From assembly GCF_014650115.1 (NCBI RefSeq), contig NZ_BMUI01000020.1, forward strand, positions 114,132 through 178,131: 64,000 bases of DNA. Reading direction: 5' to 3'. Below are positions 36,910-45,299 of this stretch, piece by piece. This stretch comes from Streptomyces olivaceoviridis. GTDB taxonomy: Bacteria > Actinomycetota > Actinomycetes > Streptomycetales > Streptomycetaceae. The position numbers and the translations under genes are program-made. The notes beneath the pieces were generated by a model. The model worked only from the letters and a program-made list of their open reading frames with translations. It did no database searches and was not told the origin of the DNA. Numbering within the stretch: position 1 is the stretch's first letter; each line of letters begins with the position of its first letter.

Positions 36910-37458
36910 TCAGTTCTGGTGGGACTGGTAGTGCGCGACGGCGTCGGAGGTGCGGCCGGCGCCGTAGACGCGGAGGAACTCCGCGAGTTCGGGATGGCTC
37001 GGGGCGAGGGTGTCCGCGGCGTCGATGATGTCACCCGCGGCGGCCACCGAGCGGAGCAGCGACTGGATCTCGCGCACCACCCGCTTGACCGTGGGCGCAC
37101 CCGAACTGTTCGTGGTGTGCGTGGTGTTGCTGAGCACGGAGCCCCCCTGCGACCTCTTGATCTCGTCCATCCGCTCGGTCGCCTCGGCGGCGCTGACGCT
37201 GCCGTCCGCGACCTGGGACGCCAGTTCCTGCAACAGCTGCACCCGCTGGACCACCGCAGGATTGCCGATCTTCGCGCGCTGGCCGCTCATCAGCTGCGAG
37301 AGCATCGGCGCGGACAGGCCCAGGACCGCCGCGAGCCGGGCCTGGTTCAGCCCGAGATCGTCGATGAGCTTACGGAAGAGCGCCCCCAACGGCTCCCCGT
37401 ACCAGTTCCGCTGCAGCTCCCGCGCTCTGGCGGTGGCTTCCTGCTGTGCGGCGTCCAT
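36910..37458 (-). CDS. XRE-type helix-turn-helix DNA-binding protein
   Basis: A 182-residue protein. The HTH lies at about residues 38-62 (LNQARLAAVLGLSAPMLSQL). The C-terminal half is helical with a short Asn/Thr/Ser linker (SNTTHTTNSSG). It is transcribed towards the Ser/Thr kinase, 108 bases away, and may be co-expressed and phosphorylated by it (inference). The ATG at 37458 has GGGGAG upstream. Confidence 0.82.
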   Translation of the reverse strand: MDAAQQEATARARELQRNWYGEPLGALFRKLIDDLGLNQARLAAVLGLSAPMLSQLMSGQRAKIGNPAVVQRVQLLQELASQVADGSVSAAEATERMDEIKRSQGGSVLSNTTHTTNSSGAPTVKRVVREIQSLLRSVAAAGDIIDAADTLAPSHPELAEFLRVYGAGRTSDAVAHYQSHQN

Positions 37459-37640
37459 TGCGTCTCCCCATCGCTTCCCCTGAAAACCGCGGTTCGCTGT
37501 AGCGAACCACGTCGAGCATCTTACGGAGAGTGGTCATCCACGGGGACCCCCAATCTTTTTGCGGGATACGGGGGGTGACCCGGTACTCTGGTCTGCGGCG
37601 CCCGCCGGAACGTGATCCCTCCGGCCGGTCGCTCCTTGCC

Positions 37641-37713
37641 GGGGCCTTAGCTCAGTTGGTAGAGCGCCGTCTTTGCATGGCGGATGTCAGGGGTTCGACT
37701 CCCCTAGGCTCCA
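37641..37713 (+). tRNA. tRNA-Ala (TGC)
   Basis: A 73-base cloverleaf: acceptor GGGGCCT with AGGCTCC (one G-T pair), D-arm TTAGCTCAGTTGGTAGAGC, anticodon TGC at 37674-37676, T-arm AGGGGTTCGACTCCCCT. CCA is not encoded (the next bases are CCC), unlike tRNA-Ile. In mycobacteria alaT directly follows ileT; here 11.4 kb separates them. Confidence 0.97.
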
Positions 37714-37719
37714 CCCCGA

Positions 37720-37764
37720 AAAATGCCCCCTGATCTGCGGAAACGCAGTATCAGGGGGCATTTT
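37720..37764. terminator. Terminator of tRNA-Ala and the convergent DUF5324 gene
   Basis: A near-perfect 20-pair stem with a GAAA loop and A/T-rich outer pairs (AAAATGCCCCC...GGGGGCATTTT), which gives a T-run on both strands. Confidence 0.93.
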
Positions 37765-37843
37765 CGCGCGCACGAGGGACCCTCCGGCCCGATTCACTCG
37801 TGGCCGGAGGGTCTCCTGGTTTCCACTGATGCGGGCCCGGCGC

Positions 37844-38545
37844 TCAGACCTCGTCGTCGCGGTCCACGGCGTCTTCCTCCGCCTGCTTCGCCTGGACCTC
37901 GGGGTCCAGGCCCTGGGCCTCGCTGCCGTCCACGGACGTGATGCGCCCCTCGTCGGGGACCTCCGTCGCCGCGGGCGGTTCGACCAGCCAGTCGGGGTTG
38001 GCCTGCTTGTCCCACCACTTCCAGGCCGCGAAGGCACCGCCCGCCAGAGCGGTCAGCACCGCCACCGCCTTCAGGGCGCGGCCGGCCCGGGACCGGCGGG
38101 CGTTCCGCCGGGCCAGCTTCTGGATGTCCCGGGCCGAGACCTGACCGCGCAGCGCGGCCAGCGCGGCCGCACCGCGCGCGGCTGCCTCGTCGCGGACCGG
38201 AGCGGTCGCGGCCACGGCATGCTCGATCTTGGGACGTGAGTAGGCGGCGGCCTGCCGGGCGGCCTTGCGGGTACGGACGGCGGCTTCCTGCGCGGCCAGG
38301 TCCACCTTCGGCGGCACATGCGTGCGGGCCTGCTCCAGGCGCGGGGCGAGCCGGGCGTCGTACTGCACGCGGGCCTGTTCGGCGGCCTGCGACACCACGG
38401 GCGCCAGCCGTACGCGTGCCTCTTGCGCGTAGTACGCGGCACGCTCCTTGGCCGTGTCGGCGTAGGGCGCCACCACTTCCGCGGCGTGCAGCACGCTGTC
38501 CTTCGCCGAGCCGGTCGCGGCGCGCACGCTGTCGATGCGGGTCAC
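37844..38545 (-). CDS. DUF5324 family protein
   Basis: A 233-residue Ala/Arg-rich, largely helical protein starting MTRIDSVRAATGSAKDSVLH. One membrane segment lies at about residues 165-185 (ALKAVAVLTALAGGAFAAWK), followed by WWDKQANPDW and an acidic tail. Long amphipathic helices in the first 150 residues may form coiled coils. The GTG at 38545 has a strong GAGGAGGAGG upstream. It is conserved in Streptomyces at this place; the function is unknown. Confidence 0.8.
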   Translation of the reverse strand: MTRIDSVRAATGSAKDSVLHAAEVVAPYADTAKERAAYYAQEARVRLAPVVSQAAEQARVQYDARLAPRLEQARTHVPPKVDLAAQEAAVRTRKAARQAAAYSRPKIEHAVAATAPVRDEAAARGAAALAALRGQVSARDIQKLARRNARRSRAGRALKAVAVLTALAGGAFAAWKWWDKQANPDWLVEPPAATEVPDEGRITSVDGSEAQGLDPEVQAKQAEEDAVDRDDEV

Positions 38546-38820
38546 GGGTTCCTCCTCCTCGGTGGCGTACGGTATTTCGACTTTCCACCCTTTTACGGAT
38601 CATGCCTGCCCGCCGCCGCTGTGGCATGTGCGGGCGCGCATATGGGTGCCCATCGCTCCCTTTGGCCTGTTCCTGGGCAACAGGGGGCTTGTGGTCGACA
38701 CTGCCACGAATCACCGGCGCGCGCCGCCCGCCCGGCGGAAGTCACGGCCGCCCGGCGACGCGCGGACGGGACCGTGGAAGGATCGAAGGTGGAGCGGCGG
38801 ACGACGACGGAAGGCAGATC

Positions 38821-39351
38821 GTGGCCGAGCAGCTGTATGCCACCTTGAAGACCACCCTCGGCGACATCGAGGTGCGGCTCTTCCCCCTCCACGCTCCCGT
38901 CACGGTCAGAAACTTCGTCGAGCTCGCCCGCGGCGAACGCGAATGGACACACCCGGGCACCGGCGAGCGGAGCAGGAACCCCCTCTACGACGGCACGGTC
39001 TTCCACTCCGTCATCAGCGGGTTCATGATCCAGGGCGGTGATCCCCTGGGCAACGGCCTCGGCGGACCCGGTTACGGCTTCGAGGACGAGTGCCGTCCGG
39101 ACCTGGCCTTCGACACCCCGTACCTGATGGCCATGGCCAACGCCGGGCCGGGCACCAACGGCTCGCAGTTCTTCATCACCGTCACCCCGAGCACCTGGCT
39201 GAACGGCAAGCGCACCATCTTCGGCGAGGTCACCGACCCGGCCTCCCAGAAGGTGGTCGACGCCATCGCGAACGTGCCCACCGGCCGCAACGACCGCCCG
39301 CTGACCGACGTCGTCATCGAGACGGTGGTGGTGGGGAAGCGGGAGAAGTGA
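38821..39351 (+). CDS. Peptidyl-prolyl cis-trans isomerase (cyclophilin)
   Basis: A 176-residue cytoplasmic cyclophilin with the catalytic-region signatures FHSVISGFMIQGGD, NAGPGTNGSQFFIT and WLNGKRTIFGEV. It catalyses prolyl bond isomerisation during folding. The GTG at 38821 follows GGAAGG. It corresponds by position to mycobacterial ppiA, close to crgA. The short insertion WTHPGTGERSRNP is typical of actinobacterial forms. Confidence 0.94.
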   Translation: MAEQLYATLKTTLGDIEVRLFPLHAPVTVRNFVELARGEREWTHPGTGERSRNPLYDGTVFHSVISGFMIQGGDPLGNGLGGPGYGFEDECRPDLAFDTPYLMAMANAGPGTNGSQFFITVTPSTWLNGKRTIFGEVTDPASQKVVDAIANVPTGRNDRPLTDVVIETVVVGKREK

Positions 39352-39445
39352 GGGGAACCAGGGGAACCAAACGCGCCGCTCGTCCGTAAGGATGGGCGGA
39401 GCAGGACGGTACCGTCAGGACGGACACGACGAGCAAGGGGATCCG

Positions 39446-40333
39446 ATGGACCAGGCCGCAGGGAGCGCGCAGGACGCCGCCCGGAGCGTGCCGGTGTGCT
39501 ACCGGCACCCGGACCGCGAGACCGGCGTGCGCTGCGCCCGCTGTGAGCGGCCCATCTGCCCGGAGTGCATGATCAGCGCCTCGGTCGGCTTCCAGTGCCC
39601 GGACTGCGTCCGCGAGGGCTCGGGCACTGGACACGCGCCGGCGGCGTCCCGGCCGCGCACGGTCGCCGGGGGCACGGTCACGGCCGACCCCCGCCTGCTC
39701 ACCAAGATCCTGATCGGGATCAACCTCGCGGTGTTCATCGCTGTCCAGGCCGACAGCTCCCTCCTGGACCACCTGGTGCTCTACGGCGCCTGGCCCCCGA
39801 AGCCGTTCGCGCCGACCTCGGGCGTCGCCGGCGGCGAGTGGTACCGCTTCGTGACGTCGATGTTCGCGCACCAGGAGTACTGGCACATCGGCTTCAACAT
39901 GCTGAGCCTGTGGTGGATCGGCGGCCCGCTGGAAGCGGCCCTCGGCCGGGCCCGCTACCTGGCGGTCTACTTCGTCTCCGGGCTGGCCGGCGGCGCGCTG
40001 ACCTATCTGCTCACCTCCCCGCAGTCCGCCTCGCTCGGCGCCTCGGGCGCGATCTTCGGGCTCTTCGGCGCGACCGCCGTGCTGATGCGCCGGCTCAACT
40101 ACGACATGCGCCCGGTCATCGCGCTGCTGGTGATCAACCTGATCTTCACCTTCGGGTTCAGCAACATCGCCTGGCAGGCGCACATCGGCGGGCTCGTCGC
40201 CGGGGTCGTGACCGGGTACGCGATGGTCCACGCCCCGCGCGAGAAGCGGGCCCTGGTGCAGTACGGCACCTGTGCCGTCGTCCTGGTGCTGGCGGTGGCG
40301 CTGGCCCTGGTCAGGACCGCTCAGCTCACCTGA
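39446..40333 (+). CDS. Rhomboid family intramembrane serine protease with zinc-finger N-terminus
   Basis: A 295-residue protein. The N-terminal region (residues about 15-60) has paired Cys and His (CYRHPDRE, CARCERPICPEC, CPDC), a B-box-type zinc finger. The rhomboid core has six membrane segments with the catalytic Ser in GASGAIFG and the His in WQAHIGG, plus the HIGFNMLSLWWIG loop. It cleaves membrane proteins within the bilayer; the substrate is unknown. The ATG at 39446 has AAGGGG upstream. It follows the cyclophilin gene by 94 bases. Confidence 0.93.
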   Translation: MDQAAGSAQDAARSVPVCYRHPDRETGVRCARCERPICPECMISASVGFQCPDCVREGSGTGHAPAASRPRTVAGGTVTADPRLLTKILIGINLAVFIAVQADSSLLDHLVLYGAWPPKPFAPTSGVAGGEWYRFVTSMFAHQEYWHIGFNMLSLWWIGGPLEAALGRARYLAVYFVSGLAGGALTYLLTSPQSASLGASGAIFGLFGATAVLMRRLNYDMRPVIALLVINLIFTFGFSNIAWQAHIGGLVAGVVTGYAMVHAPREKRALVQYGTCAVVLVLAVALALVRTAQLT

Positions 40334-40343
40334 TACCGAACCG

Positions 40344-40557
40344 TTGTCCACAGGCTGTGCCGGATCTTGTGCACGGCGTGCGGACACAGCTGCGCCCCCT
40401 GCCGCTCGGATGTGTTTTCGCAGGTAGGACAGGGGGCGAACAGATGTATGGGGATCTGTGGACCAGTCACACCGGCGTCAACGCCCGATGAGTTATCCAC
40501 AGATCGTAGTTTCTTTTCCCCAGGGGATTGTGGACAGCACCCCTGGCCTGTGGATAA
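40344..40557. promoter_or_regulatory. Second DnaA-box cluster (rhomboid-crgA spacer)
   Basis: Four DnaA boxes in 214 bases: TTGTCCACA (40344-40352), TTATCCACA (40493-40501), TGTGGACAG (40529-40537, reverse) and TGTGGATAA (40549-40557, reverse perfect). The two perfect TTATCCACA boxes face each other. Further CTGTGGA and TGTGC words lie between. It is about 24 kb from oriC and may titrate DnaA. Confidence 0.8.
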
Positions 40558-40581
40558 CTCGGCGGATAGCCCTGGGCAGAG

Positions 40582-40836
40582 CTATTTCCACTGCGTGGAG
40601 ACGCCGAAGCCGGCGGCGATGAAGCCGAAGCCGACGACGATGTTCCAGTTGTCCAGGCTGTCGACCGGCAGCGAGCCGTCGGTCACGTAGAAGACGACGA
40701 TCCAGGCCAGGCCGATGAGGAACATGGCCAGCATCACGGGTGCGACCCACGCGCGGTTGGTGAGCTTGATGGCCTGCGCCTGCTTCGCCGCCGGCGGCGT
40801 GTAGTCGGCCTTCTTGCGGATACGTGACTTCGGCAC
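40582..40836 (-). CDS. crgA: Cell division protein CrgA
   Basis: An 84-residue protein with a basic N-terminus (MPKSRIRKKADYTPP), two membrane segments (about 28-50 and 60-80) and the C-terminal GFGVSTQWK. CrgA moderates FtsZ assembly and septum placement in aerial hyphae. The GTG at 40836 has AGGAGA upstream. It is divergent from the DUF881 gene, and its 3' end lies 24 bases from the nearest DnaA box. Confidence 0.95.
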   Translation of the reverse strand: MPKSRIRKKADYTPPAAKQAQAIKLTNRAWVAPVMLAMFLIGLAWIVVFYVTDGSLPVDSLDNWNIVVGFGFIAAGFGVSTQWK

Positions 40837-40988
40837 GAGGGTCTCTCCTGTCGATGCGCTGCGTGGCCGCGCAGGTAACTGGGTCGGGCTCGGGGCAGCG
40901 TACAAGGGGCCAACATGACGACTCTGTGTGCTCCCCCGGGCGTCCGTTAGCGTAGTGCTTCCGTGGCGCCGAAGGAGATAAGGGTACG

Positions 40989-41777
40989 TTGAGCAATTCT
41001 GCCGACTCCCCCGGGACGGGATCAACGGGTGCGGGCCCCGTCCGCCGACCGCGTGTGCGGCCCGTGCGGATCCTCACCGCCGCCGTCTTCGCGCTCGCCG
41101 GGCTCATCTTCTTCACCAGCTTCGACACGGCCAAGGGCACCGACATCCGTCAGGACGGCTCCCTGCTGAAGCTGTCCGACCTGATCCAGCAGCGCAGCCG
41201 CAAGAACAAGGAGCTGGACGAGTCCAACGCGGCCCTGCGCGACAGCGTGGAGTCGCTGGCCGAGAGCGACGACGGCAGCACCAAGGCCGAGGACGAGAAA
41301 CTCGGCCGGCTGGAGAAGAGCGCGGGCACCCGGAAGCTGACCGGCAAGGCCGTCACCGTCACCCTGAACGACGCCCCGCCCAACGCCACCGCCAAGCTCC
41401 CCGGCTATCCCGAGCCGCAGCCCGACTACCTGGTCATCCACCAGCAGGACCTCCAGGCCGTGGTGAACGCGCTGTGGCAGGGCGGCGCCCAGGGCATCAA
41501 GGTCATGGACCAGCGGCTGATCTCCACCAGCGCGGTGCGCTGTGTCGGCAACACCCTGATCCTCCAGGGCCGCGTCTACTCACCGCCGTACAAGATCACC
41601 GCGGTCGGGGACCCGGACCGGCTGAAGCGGGCGCTCGCCGCGAGCAAGGCGATCCAGACCTACATGGTCTACGTCAATGTCTACGGCCTCGGCTGGAAAG
41701 TCACCGACGACGGGACGGTGACTCTTCCCGGCTACTCCGGCACAGTGGATCTGCACTACGCGAAGCCAGTGGGATAG
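40989..41777 (+). CDS. DUF881 membrane protein
   Basis: A 262-residue protein. A single membrane segment lies at about 27-47 (ILTAAVFALAGLIFFTSFD). A coiled-coil stretch follows (about 60-110, LIQQRSRKNKELDESNAALR), then an outside DUF881 domain (GKAVTVTLNDAPP, QGGAQGIKVMDQRL, LQGRVYSPPYKITAVGD). The start is TTG at 40989 behind GAAGGAG. Homologues stand beside crgA in mycobacteria (Rv0012 position), suggesting a divisome or wall role; the function is unproven. Confidence 0.88.
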   Translation: MSNSADSPGTGSTGAGPVRRPRVRPVRILTAAVFALAGLIFFTSFDTAKGTDIRQDGSLLKLSDLIQQRSRKNKELDESNAALRDSVESLAESDDGSTKAEDEKLGRLEKSAGTRKLTGKAVTVTLNDAPPNATAKLPGYPEPQPDYLVIHQQDLQAVVNALWQGGAQGIKVMDQRLISTSAVRCVGNTLILQGRVYSPPYKITAVGDPDRLKRALAASKAIQTYMVYVNVYGLGWKVTDDGTVTLPGYSGTVDLHYAKPVG

Positions 41778-41798
41778 ACGTCCGTCCGGGAGCCGCCG

Positions 41799-42464
41799 GT
41801 GCGTGTGATCGTCAGGACCGTCAGCGAGCTCTGCGTCACCGTCGGCACCCTGATCGTGCTCTTCGTCGTGTATGTGCTGTTCTGGACGGGTGTGCGGGCC
41901 GATCGGGTGATGGGTGACCAGATCGACCGGTTGCAGCAGCGGTGGTCCCGGGGGAGTGTCCAGCCGGAGCCCGTGGCGACACCTCGAACATATGAACCCG
42001 GCGCACCCTTCGCGATCATGTACATCCCGCGGCTCGGCTCCACGTGGAACAAGCCGGTGCTGGAGGGCACGGGCACCGGCACCCTGAAGAAGGGCCTAGG
42101 GCACTACGCGCGCACCGCGCGGCTCGGCCGGGAGGGGAACTTCGCGGTGGCGGGGCACCGGCGGACGTACGGCGACCCGTTCAAGGACTTCCCCGAGCTC
42201 AGGCCGGGTGACGCGGTGGTGCTCACGGACGGGACCACCTGGTTCACGTATCGGATCGACAAAGGCCCCTACAAAACCGTGCCGACCGACGTCGAGGTGA
42301 TCGACCCTGTTCCCCGTAAGTCCGGGTACACGCGGCCGGGCCGGTATCTGACGCTGACCACGTGCGATCCGGAATGGGGGCACAGTCACCGGCTGATCGT
42401 CTGGGCGCACCTGGATTCCACACAGCCTGTGGAGGCAGGCGAACCGAGGGCGCTGCGCCGTTAG
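41799..42464 (+). CDS. Class E sortase (first of three)
   Basis: A 221-residue protein. One N-terminal membrane segment (about 8-30) is followed by the sortase beta-barrel with catalytic His in AGHRRTYGDPF, Cys189 in LTTCDPEWGHSHRLIVW and the matching Arg. Class E sortases cut an LAXTG-type signal and attach proteins such as chaplins to peptidoglycan. It lacks the long disordered N-terminal part of the second copy. GTG at 41799, 21 bases after the DUF881 gene. Confidence 0.9.
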   Translation: MRVIVRTVSELCVTVGTLIVLFVVYVLFWTGVRADRVMGDQIDRLQQRWSRGSVQPEPVATPRTYEPGAPFAIMYIPRLGSTWNKPVLEGTGTGTLKKGLGHYARTARLGREGNFAVAGHRRTYGDPFKDFPELRPGDAVVLTDGTTWFTYRIDKGPYKTVPTDVEVIDPVPRKSGYTRPGRYLTLTTCDPEWGHSHRLIVWAHLDSTQPVEAGEPRALRR

Positions 42465-42527
42465 TCTGGTGACGTACGGCGTGGGTCTGGTGCCGTAGGG
42501 GATACGGAAGGGACGGCAAGGGACGGC

Positions 42528-42689
42528 ATGTACGGCTGGATCTGGCGGCATCTGCCGGGCAACGCGTGGGTGAAGGCCCTCATCTCCCTCGTCCTGGTCC
42601 TGGCCGTGGTCTACATCCTGTTCCAGTACGTCTTCCCGTGGGCCGAACCGCTGCTGCCCTTCAACGATGTGACGGTGGACAACCAGTGA
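42528..42689 (+). CDS. Small membrane protein between sortase and pabA
   Basis: A 53-residue protein (MYGWIWRHLPGNAWVKALIS...) with one membrane helix (ISLVLVLAVVYILFQYVFPW) and the tail NDVTVDNQ. The ATG at 42528 follows AAGGGACGGC. The stop overlaps the pabA GTG by four bases, so translation is coupled. It is conserved in this place in Streptomyces; the function is unknown. Confidence 0.85.
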   Translation: MYGWIWRHLPGNAWVKALISLVLVLAVVYILFQYVFPWAEPLLPFNDVTVDNQ

Positions 42690-43324
42690 GTGCGCGGATT
42701 CTCGTCGTCGACAACTACGACAGCTTCGTCTTCAACCTCGTCCAGTACCTGTACCAGCTGGGCGCGGAGTGTGAGGTCCTGCGCAACGACGAGGTGTCGA
42801 CCTCGCACGCCCAGGACGGCTTCGACGGCGTGCTCCTGTCACCCGGACCGGGGACCCCGGAGGAGGCGGGCGTGTGCGTGGACATGGTCCGGCACTGCGC
42901 GGCCACCGGGGTGCCGGTCTTCGGCGTGTGCCTCGGCATGCAGTCGATGCAGGTGGCGTACGGGGGTGTGGTCGACCGGGCGCCCGAGCTGCTGCACGGC
43001 AAGACCTCGCCGGTCGAGCACGAGGGCAAGGGCGTCTTCGCGGGCCTGCCCTCGCCCTTCACGGCGACCCGCTACCACTCCCTGGCCGCCGAGCCGGCCA
43101 CGGTCCCGGCCGAGCTGGAGGTGACCGCCCGCACGCACGACGGCATCATCATGGGCCTGCGCCACCGCGACCTTCCGGTGGAGGGCGTGCAGTTCCACCC
43201 CGAGTCGGTGCTGACCGAGCACGGGCACCGGATGCTGGCCAACTGGCTGGCGGAGTGCGGCGACGACGGTGCCGTGGCGAGGTCGGCGGGGCTCGCCCCG
43301 GTGGTGGGCAGGGCCACGGCGTGA
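42686..43324 (+). CDS. pabA: Aminodeoxychorismate/anthranilate synthase glutaminase subunit
   Basis: A 212-residue class I glutamine amidotransferase. The nucleophile Cys is in GVCLGMQ, the His/Glu pair in QFHPES, and the N-terminal signature is VVDNYDSFVFNLVQYL. It supplies ammonia to chorismate for p-aminobenzoate or anthranilate. The genomic place beside sortase and pknB genes matches mycobacterial trpG (Rv0013). No partner subunit is nearby. The stop overlaps the next sortase gene by four bases (43321-43324). Confidence 0.93.
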   Translation: MSARILVVDNYDSFVFNLVQYLYQLGAECEVLRNDEVSTSHAQDGFDGVLLSPGPGTPEEAGVCVDMVRHCAATGVPVFGVCLGMQSMQVAYGGVVDRAPELLHGKTSPVEHEGKGVFAGLPSPFTATRYHSLAAEPATVPAELEVTARTHDGIIMGLRHRDLPVEGVQFHPESVLTEHGHRMLANWLAECGDDGAVARSAGLAPVVGRATA

Positions 43325-44466
43325 CCGCGCTGCGCCCCGAGCGCGAGGACTTGTACGACGGCGAGAGACCGTACGAGTCCCCCGGCGGTGCGCGGCCGTA
43401 CGGCGGGCGGCGGCAGGATCCGCCGACGGCTCCGATGCCCCGGCTGACCGAGGAGGGCCTCACGGCGCCGCCGCCTCCCGGTGAGGACCTCACGTCGGCC
43501 CTGCCTCGCGCCGACGAGGAGACGATGGCGCTGCGGATCCCGCGGCCGGCGGGGTACGGCGCGCAGAGCGATGCCGCACGGGCGGGCACAGGGGCCGCTG
43601 GAGCCTCGTCGGCCGCTTCGGCCACCCCGGTCGCACCCGGAGGCCGTGCGGCCCGGAGAAGGGCCGCCAAGCGGCGTGGCGGGCGGCACGGCGGGGCCAG
43701 GGACGCCCGCGAGCCGGCGGCCCCGTCCGCGGACCGGGACCCGCAGCGGCCCCTGAGCCGGGTGGAGGCCCGGCGGCAGGCCCGGCTGCGCAAGCCGAGC
43801 CCGGCGACCGTCGCGAGCCGGGCGATCGGCGAGGTGTTCATCACCACCGGCGTCCTGATGCTGCTGTTCGTCACCTACCAGCTGTGGTGGACCAACGTCC
43901 GCGCGCACGCGCAGGCCGGCAGCGAGGCGCACCAGCTCCAGGACGACTGGGCCAACGGCAAGCGCAATCCGGGCGTCTTCGAGCCGGGGCAGGGCTTCGC
44001 CATCCTGCACATCCCGAAGCTGGACGTGGTCGCGCCCATCGCGGAGGGCGTCAGCAACAAGCGGGTGCTCGACAAGGGCATGGTCGGGCACTACGGCGAG
44101 GCCCCGCTGAAGACGGCGATGCCCGACGCCAGGACCGGCAACTTCGGCCTCGCCGCGCACCGCAACACGCACGGCGAGCCGTTCCGGTACATCAACAGGC
44201 TCAAGGCCGGGGACGCGGTCGTGGTCGAGACGCAGGACACCTACTTCGTGTACAAGGTGACCTCGATGCTCCCGGTGACCCCGCCGTCCAACACCAGCGT
44301 GCTGAACCCGGTCCCGCCGGGCTCCGGGTTCACCCGGCCCGGCCGGTACATCACCCTCACCACCTGCACGCCGGAGTTCACCAGCAAGTACCGGTTGATC
44401 GTCTGGGGCAAGATGGTCCAGGAAAGCCCGCGCAGCAAGGGCAAGCCGGACGCGCTCATCGAGTAG
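43321..44466 (+). CDS. Class E sortase with long N-terminal region (second of three)
   Basis: A 381-residue protein. About 165 disordered cytoplasmic residues rich in Arg/Pro/Ala precede a membrane segment (FITTGVLMLLFVTYQLWWT) and the sortase domain, with His in LAAHRNTHGEPF and Cys349 in LTTCTPEFTSKYRLIVW. It anchors surface proteins to the wall. GTG at 43321, coupled to pabA. The third sortase follows 28 bases later and is about the same length in its catalytic part, so the pair looks like a tandem duplication. Confidence 0.93.
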   Translation: MTALRPEREDLYDGERPYESPGGARPYGGRRQDPPTAPMPRLTEEGLTAPPPPGEDLTSALPRADEETMALRIPRPAGYGAQSDAARAGTGAAGASSAASATPVAPGGRAARRRAAKRRGGRHGGARDAREPAAPSADRDPQRPLSRVEARRQARLRKPSPATVASRAIGEVFITTGVLMLLFVTYQLWWTNVRAHAQAGSEAHQLQDDWANGKRNPGVFEPGQGFAILHIPKLDVVAPIAEGVSNKRVLDKGMVGHYGEAPLKTAMPDARTGNFGLAAHRNTHGEPFRYINRLKAGDAVVVETQDTYFVYKVTSMLPVTPPSNTSVLNPVPPGSGFTRPGRYITLTTCTPEFTSKYRLIVWGKMVQESPRSKGKPDALIE

Positions 44467-44494
44467 GGCTCACCGACCAAGGGCAGAGGACACA

Positions 44495-45244
44495 GTGGCA
44501 GCGACCGCCGACGAGACCGAAGAGACCACGGACGCGTCCGAACCGGAACCGGCTCCCCGCCGGCGCCCCGGCCGGATCGCGCTGGCGGTCAGCGTCTTCG
44601 GGGAACTCCTCATCACGGCGGGCGTGCTGCTCGGCCTGTTCGTCGTCTACTCGCTGTGGTGGACGAACGTGATAGCGGACCGCAAGGCGGACCGGCAGGC
44701 CGACAAGGTGCGCGAGCACTGGGCCGAGCCCCAGGAGTCCGGTCCCGGCGCGCTCGACACCAAGGACGGCATCGGGTTCCTGCACGTGCCCGCGATGCAC
44801 AACGGCGAGGTACTGGTCGAGAAGGGCACCGGAACGGACGTCCTCAACGACGGTGTGGCCGGCTACTACACGGACCCCGTCAAGGCCACGCTCCCCACCA
44901 CGGGCAAGGCCGGCAACTTCGCCCTCGCCGCCCACCGGGACGGGCACGGCGCGAAGTTCCACAACATCGACAAGCTGAGGAAGGGCGACCCGATCGTCTT
45001 CGAGACGCGGGACGACTGGTACGTCTACAAGGTCTACTCGATCCTCCCCGAGACCTCGAAGTACAACGTGAAGGCCCTCTCCGCCGTCCCCAAGGAGTCC
45101 GGCAGGAAGAAGCCGGGCCACTACATCACCCTGACGACCTGCACCCCCGTCTACACCTCCCGCTACCGGTACGTGGTGTGGGGGGAACTGGTCCGGGTGG
45201 AGAAGGTGGACAGCGAGCGGACGCCGCCGAAGGAACTGCGCTGA
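44495..45244 (+). CDS. Class E sortase (third of three)
   Basis: A 249-residue protein: a short acidic N-terminus (ATADETEETTDASEPEP), a membrane segment (AVSVFGELLITAGVLLGLFV), and the sortase domain with His in LAAHRDGHGAKF and Cys216 in LTTCTPVYTSRYRYVVW. GTG at 44495 behind AGAGGACA. It is the last gene of the plus-strand DUF881-sortase-pabA-sortase-sortase block, converging with the spore-associated-protein-like gene. Confidence 0.93.
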   Translation: MAATADETEETTDASEPEPAPRRRPGRIALAVSVFGELLITAGVLLGLFVVYSLWWTNVIADRKADRQADKVREHWAEPQESGPGALDTKDGIGFLHVPAMHNGEVLVEKGTGTDVLNDGVAGYYTDPVKATLPTTGKAGNFALAAHRDGHGAKFHNIDKLRKGDPIVFETRDDWYVYKVYSILPETSKYNVKALSAVPKESGRKKPGHYITLTTCTPVYTSRYRYVVWGELVRVEKVDSERTPPKELR

Positions 45245-45299
45245 CTGGGCTCTACGTGGTGGAGGGGAGTCAGCGCGGCCCTATGCGTCTATCTGCTGT

